Shown: positions 35,430 through 46,492, counted from the first letter of the stretch. The stretch: 64,000 nucleotides of DNA from Bradyrhizobium sp. AZCC 1610 (GCF_036924515.1 NZ_JAZHRR010000001.1:4869001-4933000); one strand, 5' to 3'. A program made the numbers and translations. The notes: generated by a model not told the origin, from the sequence alone.

Positions 35430-36158
35430 TCAGACCATGCTCTGTCCGCCGTTTGCGGATATCGTCGAGCCCGTGATGAAGCCGGCATCGTCGGATGCCA
35501 GGAACAGGACCGTACGCGCGATCTCGTGCGGTTCGCCCAAACGGCCGACCGGGATCAGGGGAAGAATGTTCTTGGCCACGACTTCCGGGTTGATCGCCTT
35601 GACCATCTCGGTGGCGATATAGCCGGGACAGATCGTGTTGACGGTGATGCCGGAGCGCGCTCCCTCCTGGGCCAGCGCCTTGACGAAGCCCATGTCACCC
35701 GCCTTGGCGGCGGAGTAGTTGACCTGGCCCATCTGGCCCTTCTGGCCGTTGATCGAGGAGATGCAGATCACGCGGCCGAACTTGCGCTCGCGCATTCCTT
35801 CCCACACCGGCCTCGTCATGTTGAACAGCGAGTTCAGGTTGGTGTTGATGACGGCGTACCATTGGTCCGGCGTCATCTTGTGGAACATGCCGTCCTTGGT
35901 GATGCCGGCGTTGTTGACCAGTACGTCCACCGAGCCCAGATCGGCTTCGACCTGCTTCAGGCCTGCGACGCAGGCGTCGTAACTCGACACGTCCCATTTG
36001 TAGGCGTTGATGCCGGTCTCGCTCTTGAACTTCGCGGCCGCCTCATCGTTGCCGGCATAGCTCGCAGCCACCTTGTAGCCGGCTTCCTTGAGCGCGATCG
36101 AGATCGCCTCACCTATGCCTCGTGTACCGCCCGTCACCACCGCAACTCTGGACATCAT
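35430..36158 (-). CDS. phaB: Acetoacetyl-CoA reductase
   Basis: A 242-residue short-chain dehydrogenase of the PhaB type. The cofactor turn is VTGGTRGIGEAISIAL, NNAGITKDGMFHKM follows, the catalytic Ser is in ICISSINGQKGQMGQVNYS, and YSAAKAGDMGFVKAL gives the Tyr/Lys pair. It reduces acetoacetyl-CoA to (R)-3-hydroxybutyryl-CoA with NADPH for PHB synthesis. The 'INGQKGQMGQ' loop is characteristic of PhaB rather than FabG. It sits between phaA (122-base gap) and the thioesterase. Confidence 0.93.
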   Translation of the reverse strand: MMSRVAVVTGGTRGIGEAISIALKEAGYKVAASYAGNDEAAAKFKSETGINAYKWDVSSYDACVAGLKQVEADLGSVDVLVNNAGITKDGMFHKMTPDQWYAVINTNLNSLFNMTRPVWEGMRERKFGRVICISSINGQKGQMGQVNYSAAKAGDMGFVKALAQEGARSGITVNTICPGYIATEMVKAINPEVVAKNILPLIPVGRLGEPHEIARTVLFLASDDAGFITGSTISANGGQSMV

Positions 36159-36280
36159 CTCCTCCTGATCTTGATTGGTTCAACTTGTACTTGCCGGCTC
36201 TCGGGGAGCCGTTGTCATTTGTGGGCGACCTAGTGCCGTCCACGTCTCGCTCCGGCCGGAACGACCGTCCGTCCGCCGGT

Positions 36281-37453
36281 CTAGCGCTCGACCGTCAGGG
36301 CGACGCCCATGCCACCGCCGATGCACAGCGTGGCAAGCCCCTTCTTCGCGCCGCGCTTCTGCATCTCGAACAGCAGCGTCGTCAGAACGCGCGCACCGGA
36401 TGCACCGATCGGATGGCCGATGGCGATGGCGCCGCCGTTCACGTTCACGATCGACGGATCCCAACCCATGTCCTTGTTGACCGCGATGGCCTGCGCCGCG
36501 AAGGCCTCGTTCGCCTCGACGAGATCGAGATCCCTGACTTTCCAGCCAGCCTTTTCAAGCGCCTTGCGCGACGCCGGAATTGGGCCGGACCCCATCACCG
36601 CGGGATCGACGCCCGCGGTCGCCCAGGAGACGATCTTCGCAAGCGGCGTGAGGCCGCGTTTGCTGGCTTCGTCGGCGCTCATCAAAACCAGCGCGGCCGC
36701 GCCGTCGTTGAGACCGGAGGCGTTGCCGGCGGTTACCGTGCCCTCTTTGTTGAAGGCGGGCTTCAGCTTCGCCAGCGCATCCAGTGTGGTGCCCGGGCGG
36801 ATATATTCGTCCTGGTCGACGACGACGTCGCCCTTCCTGGTCTTGACGGTGACGGGAATGATCTCGTCCTTGAACCGGCCGGCCTTCTGCGCGTCCTCGG
36901 CCTTGTTCTGCGAACTGGTGGCGAACGCGTCCTGCTCTTCCCGGGAGATCTGCCACTTGGCGGCGATGTTCTCCGCGGTGACCCCCATATGATAGCCGTG
37001 GAACGCATCCAGCAGCCCGTCCTTCAGCATGGAGTCGACGAACTTGGTGTCGCCCATCTTTGTGCCGTTGCGCATGTGCGACAGATGCGGCGCCATCGAC
37101 ATCGACTCCATGCCGCCGGCGACGATGACTTTCGCATCGCCATTGGCGATCTGCTGCAAGCCGAGCGCCACCGACCGCAGGCCCGAACCGCAGAGCTGAT
37201 TCATGCCCCACGCCGTCTTCTCCTGCGGAATGCCGGCCGCCATGGCGGCCTGCCGCGCAGGATTCTGCCCCTCGCCGCCGGATAGTACCTGGCCCAGGAT
37301 CACTTCATCGACATCTTCCGGCGCGACCTTGGCTCGTTCGAGCGCGCCTTTGATTGCAATGGCCCCCAATTCATGGGCAGAGATCGAGCCGAGCGCTCCG
37401 TTGAACGCACCGACCGGCGTCCGGGCAGCAGACACAATTACTACTTCAGTCAT
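36281..37453 (-). CDS. phaA: Acetyl-CoA acetyltransferase (beta-ketothiolase)
   Basis: A 390-residue biosynthetic thiolase. The acylated Cys lies in [20 protein letters not shown], the His base in [19 protein letters not shown] and the second Cys in [18 protein letters not shown]. It condenses two acetyl-CoA to acetoacetyl-CoA. The ATG at 37453 is preceded by GAGGAG and gives the conserved start [15 protein letters not shown]; the open frame above it overlaps dctA and is not used. Confidence 0.95.
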   Translation of the reverse strand: MTEVVIVSAARTPVGAFNGALGSISAHELGAIAIKGALERAKVAPEDVDEVILGQVLSGGEGQNPARQAAMAAGIPQEKTAWGMNQLCGSGLRSVALGLQQIANGDAKVIVAGGMESMSMAPHLSHMRNGTKMGDTKFVDSMLKDGLLDAFHGYHMGVTAENIAAKWQISREEQDAFATSSQNKAEDAQKAGRFKDEIIPVTVKTRKGDVVVDQDEYIRPGTTLDALAKLKPAFNKEGTVTAGNASGLNDGAAALVLMSADEASKRGLTPLAKIVSWATAGVDPAVMGSGPIPASRKALEKAGWKVRDLDLVEANEAFAAQAIAVNKDMGWDPSIVNVNGGAIAIGHPIGASGARVLTTLLFEMQKRGAKKGLATLCIGGGMGVALTVER

Positions 37454-37497
37454 GATCAACTCCTCGTTTAGCGTTTCCTGCACTTCCGTTTTCAAGG

Positions 37498-38868
37498 TCA
37501 AGCGACGACTGGCCGGAGCGCGCCTCCCTCCCTCTCGTCATCCGCAATCTTTACGGACTCCGGATCGTCCGCTTCGGCATCGCGCTCCTGGTTTAGACGT
37601 TGATGGAGCACTTTTTCATCGAGCGCCCCTTCCCATTTGGCGACAACGACTGTCGCAACGCCATTTCCTATGAGATTGGTGAGCGCGCGCGCCTCCGACA
37701 TGAAGCGGTCAATGCCAAGGATCAAGGCGATGCTCGCGACCGGAATCGTCCCGACGGATGCAAGTGTTGCGGCTAGAACGATGAAGCCGGATCCCGTGAC
37801 ACCGGCGGCGCCCTTGGATGTCAGGAGCAGAACGCCGATGATGCCGAGTTCTTGCCAGATCGTCAGGTCCGTACCGGTCGCCTGCGCCAGGAAGATCGCG
37901 GCCATTGTCAAGTAAATACAAGTGCCATCGAGATTGAACGAATAGCCGGTCGGAATGACCAAACCGACGACCGACTTTTCACAGCCAAGATTTTCCATCT
38001 TGGCGATCATGCGCGGCAGTACTGTTTCCGACGACGAAGTGCCAAGCACGATCAGGAGTTCTTCCTTGATATAACGGATGAACTTAAAGATCGAAAAACC
38101 GCTAAGGGCAGCAACGGAACCGAGCACGACGAAGACGAACAACAAGCATGTTGCGTAAAACGCCAACATGAAGTTTCCCAGCGAAATTAGCGTCGCCACG
38201 CCATACTTGCCGATCGTGAACGCCATTGCGCCGAACGCGCCGATCGGCGCAACTTTCATGATGTAGCCAACGATCTTGAAGAACACGTGGCTCACGACAT
38301 CAATCAGCCGCAGCACGCCCTCACCGTGTTGACCGAGTGCTTGCAACCCAAATGCAAACAGGATCGCAAAGAACAACACCTGCAAGATTTCGCCATGGGC
38401 AAAAGCGCCGACGACTGTCGACGGGATAATGTCCATCAGAAACTGGACCGTGCCCTGGTCCTTCGCTTTTGCGGTGAAGGCCGCGATCGATTTTGTGTCA
38501 ACGGTCGACAGATCGACGTTCATGCCGACGCCCGGCTTCCACAAATTGATAACGATAAGTCCGATGATAAGCGCGGCCGTCGTTAGCACTTCGAAATAGA
38601 TCAATGCCTTTAAACCAACACGTCCGACCTTCTTCATGTCGCGCATGCTGGCAATACCATGCACAACCGTGAAGAAGATGATCGGGGCGATAATCATCTT
38701 GATGCATTTGATAAACGCATCGCCGAGCGGCTTCATCTGCTCGCCAAGCTGAGGATAAAAATGGCCCAGTAATATGCCGGCTGTGATTGCAGCCAAAACC
38801 TGCACATAGAGGTGCTGATACCATTTTACGGAATGGTGACCGCCTGTCGTTGCTGCTGCTGTTGCCAT
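37498..38868 (-). CDS. dctA: C4-dicarboxylate/proton symporter DctA
   Basis: A 456-residue DAACS-family carrier. It has eight or more membrane segments, the hairpin-tip motif [20 protein letters not shown], the substrate-site segment [20 protein letters not shown] and [19 protein letters not shown]. It brings succinate, fumarate and malate through the inner membrane. In rhizobia DctA is controlled by DctB/DctD, whose genes stand about 9 kb away in the same cluster. Here dctA lies between the TAXI binding protein and phaA. Confidence 0.95.
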   Translation of the reverse strand: MATAAATTGGHHSVKWYQHLYVQVLAAITAGILLGHFYPQLGEQMKPLGDAFIKCIKMIIAPIIFFTVVHGIASMRDMKKVGRVGLKALIYFEVLTTAALIIGLIVINLWKPGVGMNVDLSTVDTKSIAAFTAKAKDQGTVQFLMDIIPSTVVGAFAHGEILQVLFFAILFAFGLQALGQHGEGVLRLIDVVSHVFFKIVGYIMKVAPIGAFGAMAFTIGKYGVATLISLGNFMLAFYATCLLFVFVVLGSVAALSGFSIFKFIRYIKEELLIVLGTSSSETVLPRMIAKMENLGCEKSVVGLVIPTGYSFNLDGTCIYLTMAAIFLAQATGTDLTIWQELGIIGVLLLTSKGAAGVTGSGFIVLAATLASVGTIPVASIALILGIDRFMSEARALTNLIGNGVATVVVAKWEGALDEKVLHQRLNQERDAEADDPESVKIADDEREGGALRPVVA

Positions 38869-38896
38869 ATCTTATTCCTTCCCTAGAAACTGTTTC

Positions 38897-39871
38897 TCAG
38901 TCCGAATGCGCAACCCCAGGCGTAACCCTGCTGCGGTACCAACTGACCGCGCCACCATGAAGCGGAATGAAATTGTTGCGCGTGATGTTCGAGGGGATCG
39001 TTTCCGCCGCCGCCGGATGAAATTCGACCATCCGCTCGTTATTGGCGAACACCGTGTCGACGATGGCCGTGACCAGATCGTTCGGCAGATCCTTGTGCGC
39101 AACGGCAAAGTTGAACAGACCGACCGTGTCGTACCGGCGCCGCAAAGTAGGATACGAACCCGCCGCGACGACGGATGCCGAGAGTTCCGGCATCGCCAGG
39201 CGCAGCGTTGCGATCTCCTGCCGCGTGAGAGGGAGATAACGCACCTTCGCCTTTCGCTCGATATCGATAAGGAACGGAGCCGGCACGCCGGCGCCAACCG
39301 CGAGCGCATCAATGCTCCGCGCCACCGACTTCTCCGCGAGCACCACCCAATCGCCGTGAATCAGGGTGGCCTCGATCTTCAGCGCCTTGAGGAACTCGGG
39401 TAAGTAGGTGGCGGTGGTGCCGCCCTCGGGTCCGACACCGATGCGTTTGCCCGCGAATTGGGCAAACGATTGAATTGGCGAGTCACTGAGTACCTGAAAC
39501 TGAAACGGCGTATCGTACATCGCGAACATGGCGCGCATGTTTCGGTATTGCCGTGCTTCGGTCCAGGCAGCGCTGGCGCTCCACGCCTGCAACGCCACGC
39601 CTTGCGTGACGAAGGCCAGCTGGATTTCACCGGTCTCGAGCAGCTTGATATTCTCGATCGGGCCGCCGGTCGGCCGTGCCACCACCGCGATGCCGAGTTC
39701 TTGCGTGAGCAATCGGGCCAGCCCTTCGCCATAGGCGTAATAGGTGCCGCCTTCCGACGCGGTGCCGAGAGTGAGCACCTGGGGCCAATGAGCCTCCGCC
39801 GCCGACGCCAACTTGGGCGGAAGCAGAACAAATGCGAGAAGGATGAGAATTCGCCACGCTCTTGAAATCAT
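38897..39871 (-). CDS. TAXI-family periplasmic binding protein, orphan
   Basis: A 324-residue protein. A signal peptide (MISRAWRILILLAFVLLPPK, cleavage near LASAAEA) precedes a TAXI-type domain: LTLGTASEGGTYYAYGEGLA, RPTGGPIENIKLLETGEIQL, GVGPEGGTTATYLPEFLKAL. TAXI proteins bind glutamate-, oxoglutarate- or acetate-like ligands for TRAP transporters. No TRAP membrane genes lie in the window, so it may serve a distant transporter or present ligand to the DctB sensor; both are inference. The gene is 14 bases after lpdA and 28 before dctA. Confidence 0.85.
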   Translation of the reverse strand: MISRAWRILILLAFVLLPPKLASAAEAHWPQVLTLGTASEGGTYYAYGEGLARLLTQELGIAVVARPTGGPIENIKLLETGEIQLAFVTQGVALQAWSASAAWTEARQYRNMRAMFAMYDTPFQFQVLSDSPIQSFAQFAGKRIGVGPEGGTTATYLPEFLKALKIEATLIHGDWVVLAEKSVARSIDALAVGAGVPAPFLIDIERKAKVRYLPLTRQEIATLRLAMPELSASVVAAGSYPTLRRRYDTVGLFNFAVAHKDLPNDLVTAIVDTVFANNERMVEFHPAAAETIPSNITRNNFIPLHGGAVSWYRSRVTPGVAHSD

Positions 39872-39885
39872 GACTGTCTCCAACG

Positions 39886-41634
39886 TCACTTTTTCTTTTG
39901 TGGCGGAAGGTCCGTGCAGTGGCCCTCGAACACCTCGGCCGCCATGCCGATGGACTCTCCGAGTGTCGGGTGCGGATGAATGGTCTTGCCGATATCGGCC
40001 GGCTCGCAGCCCATCTCGATCGCGAGGCAGATCTCGCTGATGAGATCGCCGGCATGCGTCCCGACGATGCCACCGCCGATGATGCGGTGCGTCGTGGTGT
40101 CGAACAGCAGCTTGGTAAAACCCTCGTCGCGACCGTTGGCGATGGCGCGACCGGAGGCTGCCCATGGAAAGACGGCCTTGCCGACCTTGAGCCCCTCGGC
40201 CTTGCACTGATCCTCGGTCTTGCCGGCCCAGGCAACCTCGGGGTCGGTGTAGGCGACGGAAGGAATCTGCCGCGCGTCGAAATACGACTTTTCGCCATGC
40301 GCGACCTCCGCGGCCACGTGGCCTTCGTGCACGGCCTTGTGCGCCAGCATCGGCTGCCCAATGATGTCTCCGATCGCAAAGATGTGCGCCACGTTGGTGC
40401 GCATCTGCTTGTCGACGTCGATGAAGCCTCGCTCGGTCACCGCGATGCCGGCCTTTTCAGCCCCGATCTTCTTGCCATTCGGGCTGCGGCCGACCGACAC
40501 GAGCACGAGGTCATAGACCTGCGGCCCGGCAGGCGCCTGCCCGCCCTCGAAACTCACCTCGATCCCGGCTTCGGTCACCTTCGCGCCCATCGTCTTGGTC
40601 GTCAGCATGACCTTGTCGAAACGGCCCGCGTTCGCCTTCTCCCAGACCTTGACCAGATCGCGGTCGGCTCCCTGCATCAGGCCGTCGAGCATTTCGACAA
40701 CGTCAATGCGCGAGCCGAGCGTCGAATACACCGTCGCCATTTCGAGCCCGATGATGCCGCCGCCGATCACCAGCATGCGCTTGGGGATTGATTTCAGCTG
40801 CAGGGCGCCGGTCGAATCGACGATGCGCGGATCCTCGGGCAAAAACGGCAGTTTCACGGCCTGGCTGCCCGCGGCGACGATGGCCTTGGCGAACTTGACC
40901 GTTTTCTTGCCGCCCGCCGCGATGACTTCGAGATGATGCGAGTCGAGGAAGGTCCCGACGCCGGTCGCAACCTCGACCTTGCGGGCCTTCGCCATGCCGG
41001 CAAGGCCACCCGTCAGCTTCTTGATCACGCCGTCCTTGAACCCGCGCAACTTGCCGAGGTCGATCTGCGGCGCTCCAAAGGAGATGCCATGATCAGGCAG
41101 ATGCCTGACCTCGTCGACCACGGACGCCGTATGCAGCAACGCCTTGCTCGGGATACAGCCGACATTGAGACACACCCCTCCGAGCGTATCGTAACGCTCG
41201 ACCAGCACGGTCTTCATACCGAGATCGGCGGCGCGAAAGGCGGCCGAGTAACCGCCGGGACCGGCGCCTAGCACCAGCATGTCGCATTCGATATCCGCCT
41301 TGCCGGAATAGGATGCCGCGGATGACGTGGCTGGCGGCGGCGCGGTGGCGGCCGGCTGCGACGCCGGCGCGGGCTTCGGCGCCGCCGCGGCGCCTGTGGC
41401 CTCCAGCACCAGGATGGTCGAGCCTTCGCTCACCTTGTCGTCAACCTTGACCCTGACCTCCTTCACGACGCCGGCGTGGGACGACGGGATCTCCATCGAT
41501 GCCTTGTCGGATTCGACCATGATGAGGCTGGTGTCGACCGCGACGGTCTCGCCCGACTTCACCATCACCTCGATCACCGCAACGTCCTTGAAGTCACCGA
41601 TATCAGGGACCTTCACTTCGATCTGCTGAGCCAT
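39886..41634 (-). CDS. lpdA: Dihydrolipoamide dehydrogenase with N-terminal lipoyl domain
   Basis: A 582-residue E3. Residues 1-80 are a lipoyl domain (lipoylated Lys in [17 protein letters not shown]) joined by an Ala/Pro linker to the flavoprotein. The FAD site is [20 protein letters not shown], the redox disulfide [17 protein letters not shown], the NAD site [20 protein letters not shown] and the His-Glu end [19 protein letters not shown]. It re-oxidises dihydrolipoyl E2 in pyruvate dehydrogenase. The fused lipoyl domain is typical of the betaproteobacterial PdhL, not of the usual alphaproteobacterial enzyme. Confidence 0.95.
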   Translation of the reverse strand: MAQQIEVKVPDIGDFKDVAVIEVMVKSGETVAVDTSLIMVESDKASMEIPSSHAGVVKEVRVKVDDKVSEGSTILVLEATGAAAAPKPAPASQPAATAPPPATSSAASYSGKADIECDMLVLGAGPGGYSAAFRAADLGMKTVLVERYDTLGGVCLNVGCIPSKALLHTASVVDEVRHLPDHGISFGAPQIDLGKLRGFKDGVIKKLTGGLAGMAKARKVEVATGVGTFLDSHHLEVIAAGGKKTVKFAKAIVAAGSQAVKLPFLPEDPRIVDSTGALQLKSIPKRMLVIGGGIIGLEMATVYSTLGSRIDVVEMLDGLMQGADRDLVKVWEKANAGRFDKVMLTTKTMGAKVTEAGIEVSFEGGQAPAGPQVYDLVLVSVGRSPNGKKIGAEKAGIAVTERGFIDVDKQMRTNVAHIFAIGDIIGQPMLAHKAVHEGHVAAEVAHGEKSYFDARQIPSVAYTDPEVAWAGKTEDQCKAEGLKVGKAVFPWAASGRAIANGRDEGFTKLLFDTTTHRIIGGGIVGTHAGDLISEICLAIEMGCEPADIGKTIHPHPTLGESIGMAAEVFEGHCTDLPPQKKK

Positions 41635-41650
41635 GCTGCTTCCCCCGATC

Positions 41651-43222
41651 TCAGAACAGCACGCGCCGCAAATCGGCGAGCACGTTTGCGAAGTAGACGT
41701 TGAAGCGCGCGGCCGCCGCACCGTCGATGACGCGGTGATCCCACGACAGCGACAGCGGCAGCGTCAGCCGCCAATTCGATGTCTTGCCGTCGGAGGAGTG
41801 ATGCTTCCAGTAACCCTTGCAGACGCCCATGATCGCGACTTCGGGCGCGTTGATGATCGGCGTGAAATAGATGCCGCCGATGCCGCCGAGCGAGGAGATC
41901 GAGAAAGTCCCACCCTGCATCTGGTCGGGCTTGATCTTGCCTTCGCGCGCGAGCTTGGCGAGCCCGTTCATCTCCTTGGCAATCTCCGGCACCGATTTTT
42001 TGTCGGCGTCGCGGATGACCGGCACCATCAGGCCATTCGGTGTGTCCGCGGCAAAGCCGATGTGCCAGTAATTCTTGTAGACGAGCGTGTCGCCATCGAG
42101 GCTTGCATTGAATTCCGGGAATTTTTGCAGCGTCGCTACCGCGGCTTTCACCATAAACGGCAGGAGCGAGAGCTTTACGCCGCTCTTCTCCAGCTCCTTA
42201 TTCATCGTCACCCGGAATTGTTCGAGATCGGTGATATCAGCCTCGTCGTGGGTCGTTACATGCGGGATGACCACCCAGTTGCGGTGAAGATTGGCCGCGG
42301 AAATCTTCTTGATGCGGCCGAGCTCCTTGCGCTCGACCGGGCCGTACTTCGCAAAATCGACCTTGGGCCAGGGCAGAAGATCGATGCCGCCGACGCCGCC
42401 TCCGCTTGCGGCGGCTGCTTGCGGTTTGGCCGGCGCCGCTCCGCCCTTGCCGAAGGCCTCAACGTCTTCACGCTGAATGCGGCCGTGATTGCCCGAGCCC
42501 TTGACCTTGCCGAGATCGACGCCCAGTTCGCGCGCCAGCTTGCGCACTGCCGGGCCGGCATAGGCGAGCGCGAAGCTCCTTTCGTCAAAGGCGCCGACCA
42601 CCGCCGTTCCAGCGGCGGCGGCCGGCGAGGACGCAGGCTGCGACACGGGAGGAATGTCGGCCTGCAAAGGTGCTGCCCCAGTTGCGAGCGATAGGATGAT
42701 CGAGCCCTCGCTGACCTTGTCGCCGGTCTTGACCTTGATCTCGCGCACGGTGCCGGAGAGAGGCGCCGGCACTTCCATCGTCGCCTTGTCCGACTCGAGT
42801 GCGATCAGCGGGTCCTCCGCTTTCACGCTGTCGCCGGCCTTTACGAAGATTTCGATAACCGGCACGTCCTTGAAGTCGCCGATATCGGGAACTCGCACCT
42901 CGGCAACACCCGCCGGTGCGCTGACCGGCGATGGCGGAGCGCTGACGACCGGGCGCGGCTCGGCCTGCTCCGCGCCCGCGCCCGCGCCCGCGAACTGCAC
43001 AACCACCGTGCCTTCGCTGACCTTGTCGCCAACCTTCACCACCACCGACTTCACCACGCCATCGCGCGGCGACGGCACCTCCATGGTTGCCTTGTCGGAC
43101 TCCAGCGAAACCAGCGGATCCTCGGCCTTCACCTTGTCGCCGGGCTTGACGAAGATCTCGATCACCGGGACGTCCTTGAAGTCGCCGATATCGGGAACCT
43201 TGATGTCGATCAGACCACTCAT
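41651..43222 (-). CDS. aceF: Pyruvate dehydrogenase E2 (dihydrolipoamide acetyltransferase)
   Basis: A 523-residue E2 with two tandem lipoyl domains (Lys in [16 protein letters not shown] and again in [16 protein letters not shown]) linked by Ala/Pro-rich hinges. An E3/E1-binding domain follows ([33 protein letters not shown]), then the catalytic core ending [18 protein letters not shown] with the active-site His. It transfers acetyl groups to CoA. It starts 24 bases after aceE and ends 16 bases before lpdA. Confidence 0.95.
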   Translation of the reverse strand: MSGLIDIKVPDIGDFKDVPVIEIFVKPGDKVKAEDPLVSLESDKATMEVPSPRDGVVKSVVVKVGDKVSEGTVVVQFAGAGAGAEQAEPRPVVSAPPSPVSAPAGVAEVRVPDIGDFKDVPVIEIFVKAGDSVKAEDPLIALESDKATMEVPAPLSGTVREIKVKTGDKVSEGSIILSLATGAAPLQADIPPVSQPASSPAAAAGTAVVGAFDERSFALAYAGPAVRKLARELGVDLGKVKGSGNHGRIQREDVEAFGKGGAAPAKPQAAAASGGGVGGIDLLPWPKVDFAKYGPVERKELGRIKKISAANLHRNWVVIPHVTTHDEADITDLEQFRVTMNKELEKSGVKLSLLPFMVKAAVATLQKFPEFNASLDGDTLVYKNYWHIGFAADTPNGLMVPVIRDADKKSVPEIAKEMNGLAKLAREGKIKPDQMQGGTFSISSLGGIGGIYFTPIINAPEVAIMGVCKGYWKHHSSDGKTSNWRLTLPLSLSWDHRVIDGAAAARFNVYFANVLADLRRVLF

Positions 43223-43246
43223 CGTTCTGTCCTCGGCTCCGCTGGC

Positions 43247-45934
43247 TCACACGGTCCAGGGCGCAGCACGCCCGGCGTCGATTTTGTATTTGGCGATGGC
43301 TTCGGCCACGGTGGCCGGCTTAATCGCTCCGTCGTCTGCGAGCGCCTTGAGCGCGGCGACGGCGACGTAATGCCGGTCGACCTCGAAGAATTTTCGAAGC
43401 TTCACGCGATAGTCGCTGCGGCCGAAGCCGTCCGTGCCCAGCACGACGTATCGACGGCCGGCCGCCTGGACATATTCCCGGATCTGATCGGGGTAGTTGC
43501 GCATATAGTCGGTGGAGGCCACGACCGGTCCGGGATGCCCGTCGAGTTGCGCCTCCACCCAGCTCTTGCGGCGCGGCTCGGTCGGATGCAGCAGGTTCCA
43601 GCGCTCCGACGCCATGCCGTCACGACGCAGTTCGTTGAAGCTGGTCGCGCTCCAGATGTCGGCGGTGACACCGAAGTCCGCCTTGAGCAGATCTGCGGCC
43701 GCGATCACCTCGCGCAGGATCGTGCCTGAGCCGACGAGTTGGACTCGAAGTCCCTTCTTCGCGGTCTCGCCACCGCTCTTCAGGAGATAGAGCCCCTTGA
43801 GAATCCCCTCCTCCGCTCCCTTGCCAGCGTCGGCGAGCGAGGGATGCGGATAGTTCTCGTTCATCAGGGTGATGTAGTAATAGACGTCCTCCTGCGCCTC
43901 ATACATGCGGCGCATGCCTTCGCGGACGATCGTCACGACCTCATAGGCAAAGGTCGGGTCGTACGACACGCAGTTCGGGATGGTGGCGGCGAGAACGTGG
44001 CTGTGGCCATCCTCATGCTGCAGCCCCTCGCCGTTCAGCGTGGTGCGGCCGGCGGTGCCACCGAGCAGGAACCCGCGAGCACGCATGTCGCCGGCGAGCC
44101 AAGCGAGGTCGCCGACGCGCTGCAGACCGAACATCGAATAGTAGATGTAAAACGGAATCATCGGCACGTTGTTCGTGCTGTAGGACGTCGCCGCGACGAT
44201 CCAGCTCGACATCGCACCGCCTTCGTTGATGCCCTCCTGCAGAACCTGCCCGCTCTTGTCTTCGCGGTAATACATCAGCTGATCGGCATCCTGCGGCCGG
44301 TAGAGCTGGCCGACCGATGAATAGATGCCGAGCTGGCGGAACATTCCCTCCATGCCGAAGGTCCGGGACTCGTCCGGCACAATCGGCACGATGTGCTTGC
44401 CGATCGCCTTGTCGCGCACGAGGGTGCCGAGCATCTGCACAAACGCCATCGTGGTCGAGATTTCCCGGTCGCCGGTTGCGTCGAGCAGCCGCTGGAACGT
44501 CGACAGCGGCGGAATTTGTAAGGAGGCAGACTTGCGCCGGCGCTGCGGCAGGCTGCCGCCGAGCTTTTCGCGCTGTGCACGGAAATACTTCATCTCCGGG
44601 CTGTCTTCCGGCAGCCGGAGGAAAGGCACCTTCGCCAGATCATCGTCGGCAATCGGCACCTGGAAGCGGTCGCGGAAGCCGCGCAACGCATCCTGCGTCA
44701 TCTTCTTCGCCTGATGCGCGATCATCTGGCCTTCGCCGGACTCGCCCATGCCGTAGCCCTTGACGGTCTTCGGCAGGATCACCGTCGGCTGGCCCTTGTG
44801 GTTCACCGCCGCTGCGTAGGCCGCAAACACCTTTTCTGGATCGTGGCCGCCGCGCGCGAGCTTCCAGATCTCGTCGTCGCTCATGTCGGCGACCAGTTGT
44901 TTTAATTCATCGTACTTGCCGAAGAAGTGTTCGCGTATATAGGCGCCGCTCTTGCTCTTGAAATCCTGGTACTCGCCGTCGACGCACTCCTCCATGCGCT
45001 TCAGCAGCAATCCGCTCTTGTCCTTTTCGAGCAGGCGATCCCAGCCCGAGCCCCACAGCACCTTGATGACGTTCCAGCCGGCACCGCGGAAAACGCTTTC
45101 GAGTTCCTGGACGATCTTGCCGTTGCCGCGAACGGGCCCGTCGAGCCGCTGGAGGTTGCAGTTGATGACGAAGATCAGATTGTCGAGATTTTCTCGGCCG
45201 GCGAGCGAAATCGCGCCGAGCGATTCCGGCTCGTCCGTTTCGCCGTCGCCCATGAAGGCCCAGACCTTGCGATTCGATGTCTCGGCCAGCTTGTGGTTCT
45301 GGAGATACTTCAGGAACCGCGCCTGATAGATCGCCACCAAGGGCCCCAGTCCCATCGATACCGTCGGGAACTGCCAGAAGTCCGGCATCAGCCACGGGTG
45401 CGGATAGCTCGATAAACCTTTGCCGCCGGTCTCCTGCCTGAAACCGAGAAGCTGCTCCTCGCTCAGCCGGCCTTCGAGAAAGGCACGCGCATAGATGCCG
45501 GGCGAGCAGTGTCCCTGCACGAGGATCAGATCGCCGCCATGGCTATCCGTCGGTGCATGCCAGAAGTGGCCGTAGCCGATATCGTAGAGCGTGGCAGCCG
45601 ACTGGAAGCTTGCGATATGGCCGCCTAGCTCCGAGCTTTCCTTGTTGGCGCGCAGAACGATCGCAAGAGCGTTCCACCGGATGATCGAGCGAAGCTTGTG
45701 CTCGATCGCACGATCGCCCGGCAGCGCAGGCTGCTGATCCGGCGGGATCGTGTTGCAGTAGGGAGTTGTCAGCGACTGCGCTATCTGAAGCCTGTCACGG
45801 CGCGCGGCGTCAATAACCGCGTTGACGACGAACTCAGCCCGGTCATTGCCGCGATGGCCCCGGACTGCCGACAAGGCATCCAGCCACTCCCGGGTTTCCA
45901 GTGGATCCAGATCATGCGCGTCCGCAACCTTCAT
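43247..45934 (-). CDS. aceE: Pyruvate dehydrogenase E1, homodimeric type
   Basis: An E1 of about 895 residues that needs no separate beta subunit. The TPP-binding motif is MGDGETDEPESLGAISLAGR, ending LIFVINCN; the GHCSPGIYARAFLEGRL and TVKGYGMGESGEGQMIAHQA segments match AceE. It decarboxylates pyruvate and passes the acetyl group to E2. The ATG at 45934 (MKVADAHD) has GGAGAAGG directly upstream; an ATG four codons earlier (45946) is possible. Most alphaproteobacteria use the PdhAB heterodimer, so this is probably an additional, acquired complex. It is the first gene of the long minus-strand cluster. Confidence 0.95.
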   Translation of the reverse strand: MKVADAHDLDPLETREWLDALSAVRGHRGNDRAEFVVNAVIDAARRDRLQIAQSLTTPYCNTIPPDQQPALPGDRAIEHKLRSIIRWNALAIVLRANKESSELGGHIASFQSAATLYDIGYGHFWHAPTDSHGGDLILVQGHCSPGIYARAFLEGRLSEEQLLGFRQETGGKGLSSYPHPWLMPDFWQFPTVSMGLGPLVAIYQARFLKYLQNHKLAETSNRKVWAFMGDGETDEPESLGAISLAGRENLDNLIFVINCNLQRLDGPVRGNGKIVQELESVFRGAGWNVIKVLWGSGWDRLLEKDKSGLLLKRMEECVDGEYQDFKSKSGAYIREHFFGKYDELKQLVADMSDDEIWKLARGGHDPEKVFAAYAAAVNHKGQPTVILPKTVKGYGMGESGEGQMIAHQAKKMTQDALRGFRDRFQVPIADDDLAKVPFLRLPEDSPEMKYFRAQREKLGGSLPQRRRKSASLQIPPLSTFQRLLDATGDREISTTMAFVQMLGTLVRDKAIGKHIVPIVPDESRTFGMEGMFRQLGIYSSVGQLYRPQDADQLMYYREDKSGQVLQEGINEGGAMSSWIVAATSYSTNNVPMIPFYIYYSMFGLQRVGDLAWLAGDMRARGFLLGGTAGRTTLNGEGLQHEDGHSHVLAATIPNCVSYDPTFAYEVVTIVREGMRRMYEAQEDVYYYITLMNENYPHPSLADAGKGAEEGILKGLYLLKSGGETAKKGLRVQLVGSGTILREVIAAADLLKADFGVTADIWSATSFNELRRDGMASERWNLLHPTEPRRKSWVEAQLDGHPGPVVASTDYMRNYPDQIREYVQAAGRRYVVLGTDGFGRSDYRVKLRKFFEVDRHYVAVAALKALADDGAIKPATVAEAIAKYKIDAGRAAPWTV

Positions 45935-45946
45935 TACCTTCTCCAT

Positions 45947-46492
45947 TGCAAGCCAAGCCGAAATCAGGCGTCAACGTTCATTGCGCTCCGCAGATGTGCG
46001 GAGGCGCGCGCAATGCCATGCAGGCGATATCGCCCGTGGCTTTAGGTGATGCGTTGAATACTGGCTGGCATCTGAACGTCCCCTCACGTCGTCTGTTCTT
46101 GAGCTGCCGCTTTTGCGGATAGCTTCTTTTGCAGATAGCTGTGCAGCATTCGTGCCAGACCACGAAGGCCGCGACGGTTCGCGCGCATGTCGTTCATTTT
46201 GCTGGAGATTGCGATGCAAGCCGTCGCATCCTGCGATGCGATCGGCCCGGATCTGTCCGACGCTCCGGAAAACCAGCCGGGCGAGTTGCCCGAAATGTCG
46301 GACCGGCGCGGCGACGGATGCCAAATGCAAGACTCGAAGTCGGAAACCGGCCTGCCCGCTCGAGGCGACGGTGCCCGCGCAACGCAGCGACCGGTCGTAA
46401 GCGGTCGCTGGTGGGAGGACGAAGAATCGAATTGACGAAGTTCGCTTGGATAGCGGAATGTCCGCGACCGGCGCATTTAAAGGGCTGACCAA
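45947..46492. other. Divergent intergenic region between aceE and lipA
   Basis: About 545 bases that must hold the promoters of both aceE (minus) and lipA (plus). A plus-strand frame (46187-46435, 82 residues, MSFILLEIAMQAVASCDAIG start) and antisense frames are open but show no recognised motif and no good ribosome site, so none is called. A weak minus-strand GG-N10-GC arrangement (GGGACGTTCAGATGCC, about 46070-46085) could be a poor sigma-54 site. Confidence 0.4.

Noticed and set aside
36175..36190. TTGAT...TCAA sequence before phaB, as a FixK/FNR box
   Set aside because: The spacing is 13 bases, not the 14 of a TTGAT-N4-ATCAA box.
46070..46085. Possible sigma-54 promoter before aceE
   Set aside because: Only the GG and GC core bases match; the surrounding bases are far from TGGCAC-N5-TTGCA, so chance cannot be excluded.
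46187..46435. 82-residue plus-strand frame upstream of lipA
   Set aside because: No ribosome binding site and no recognisable motif; kept only as a remark in the intergenic entry.
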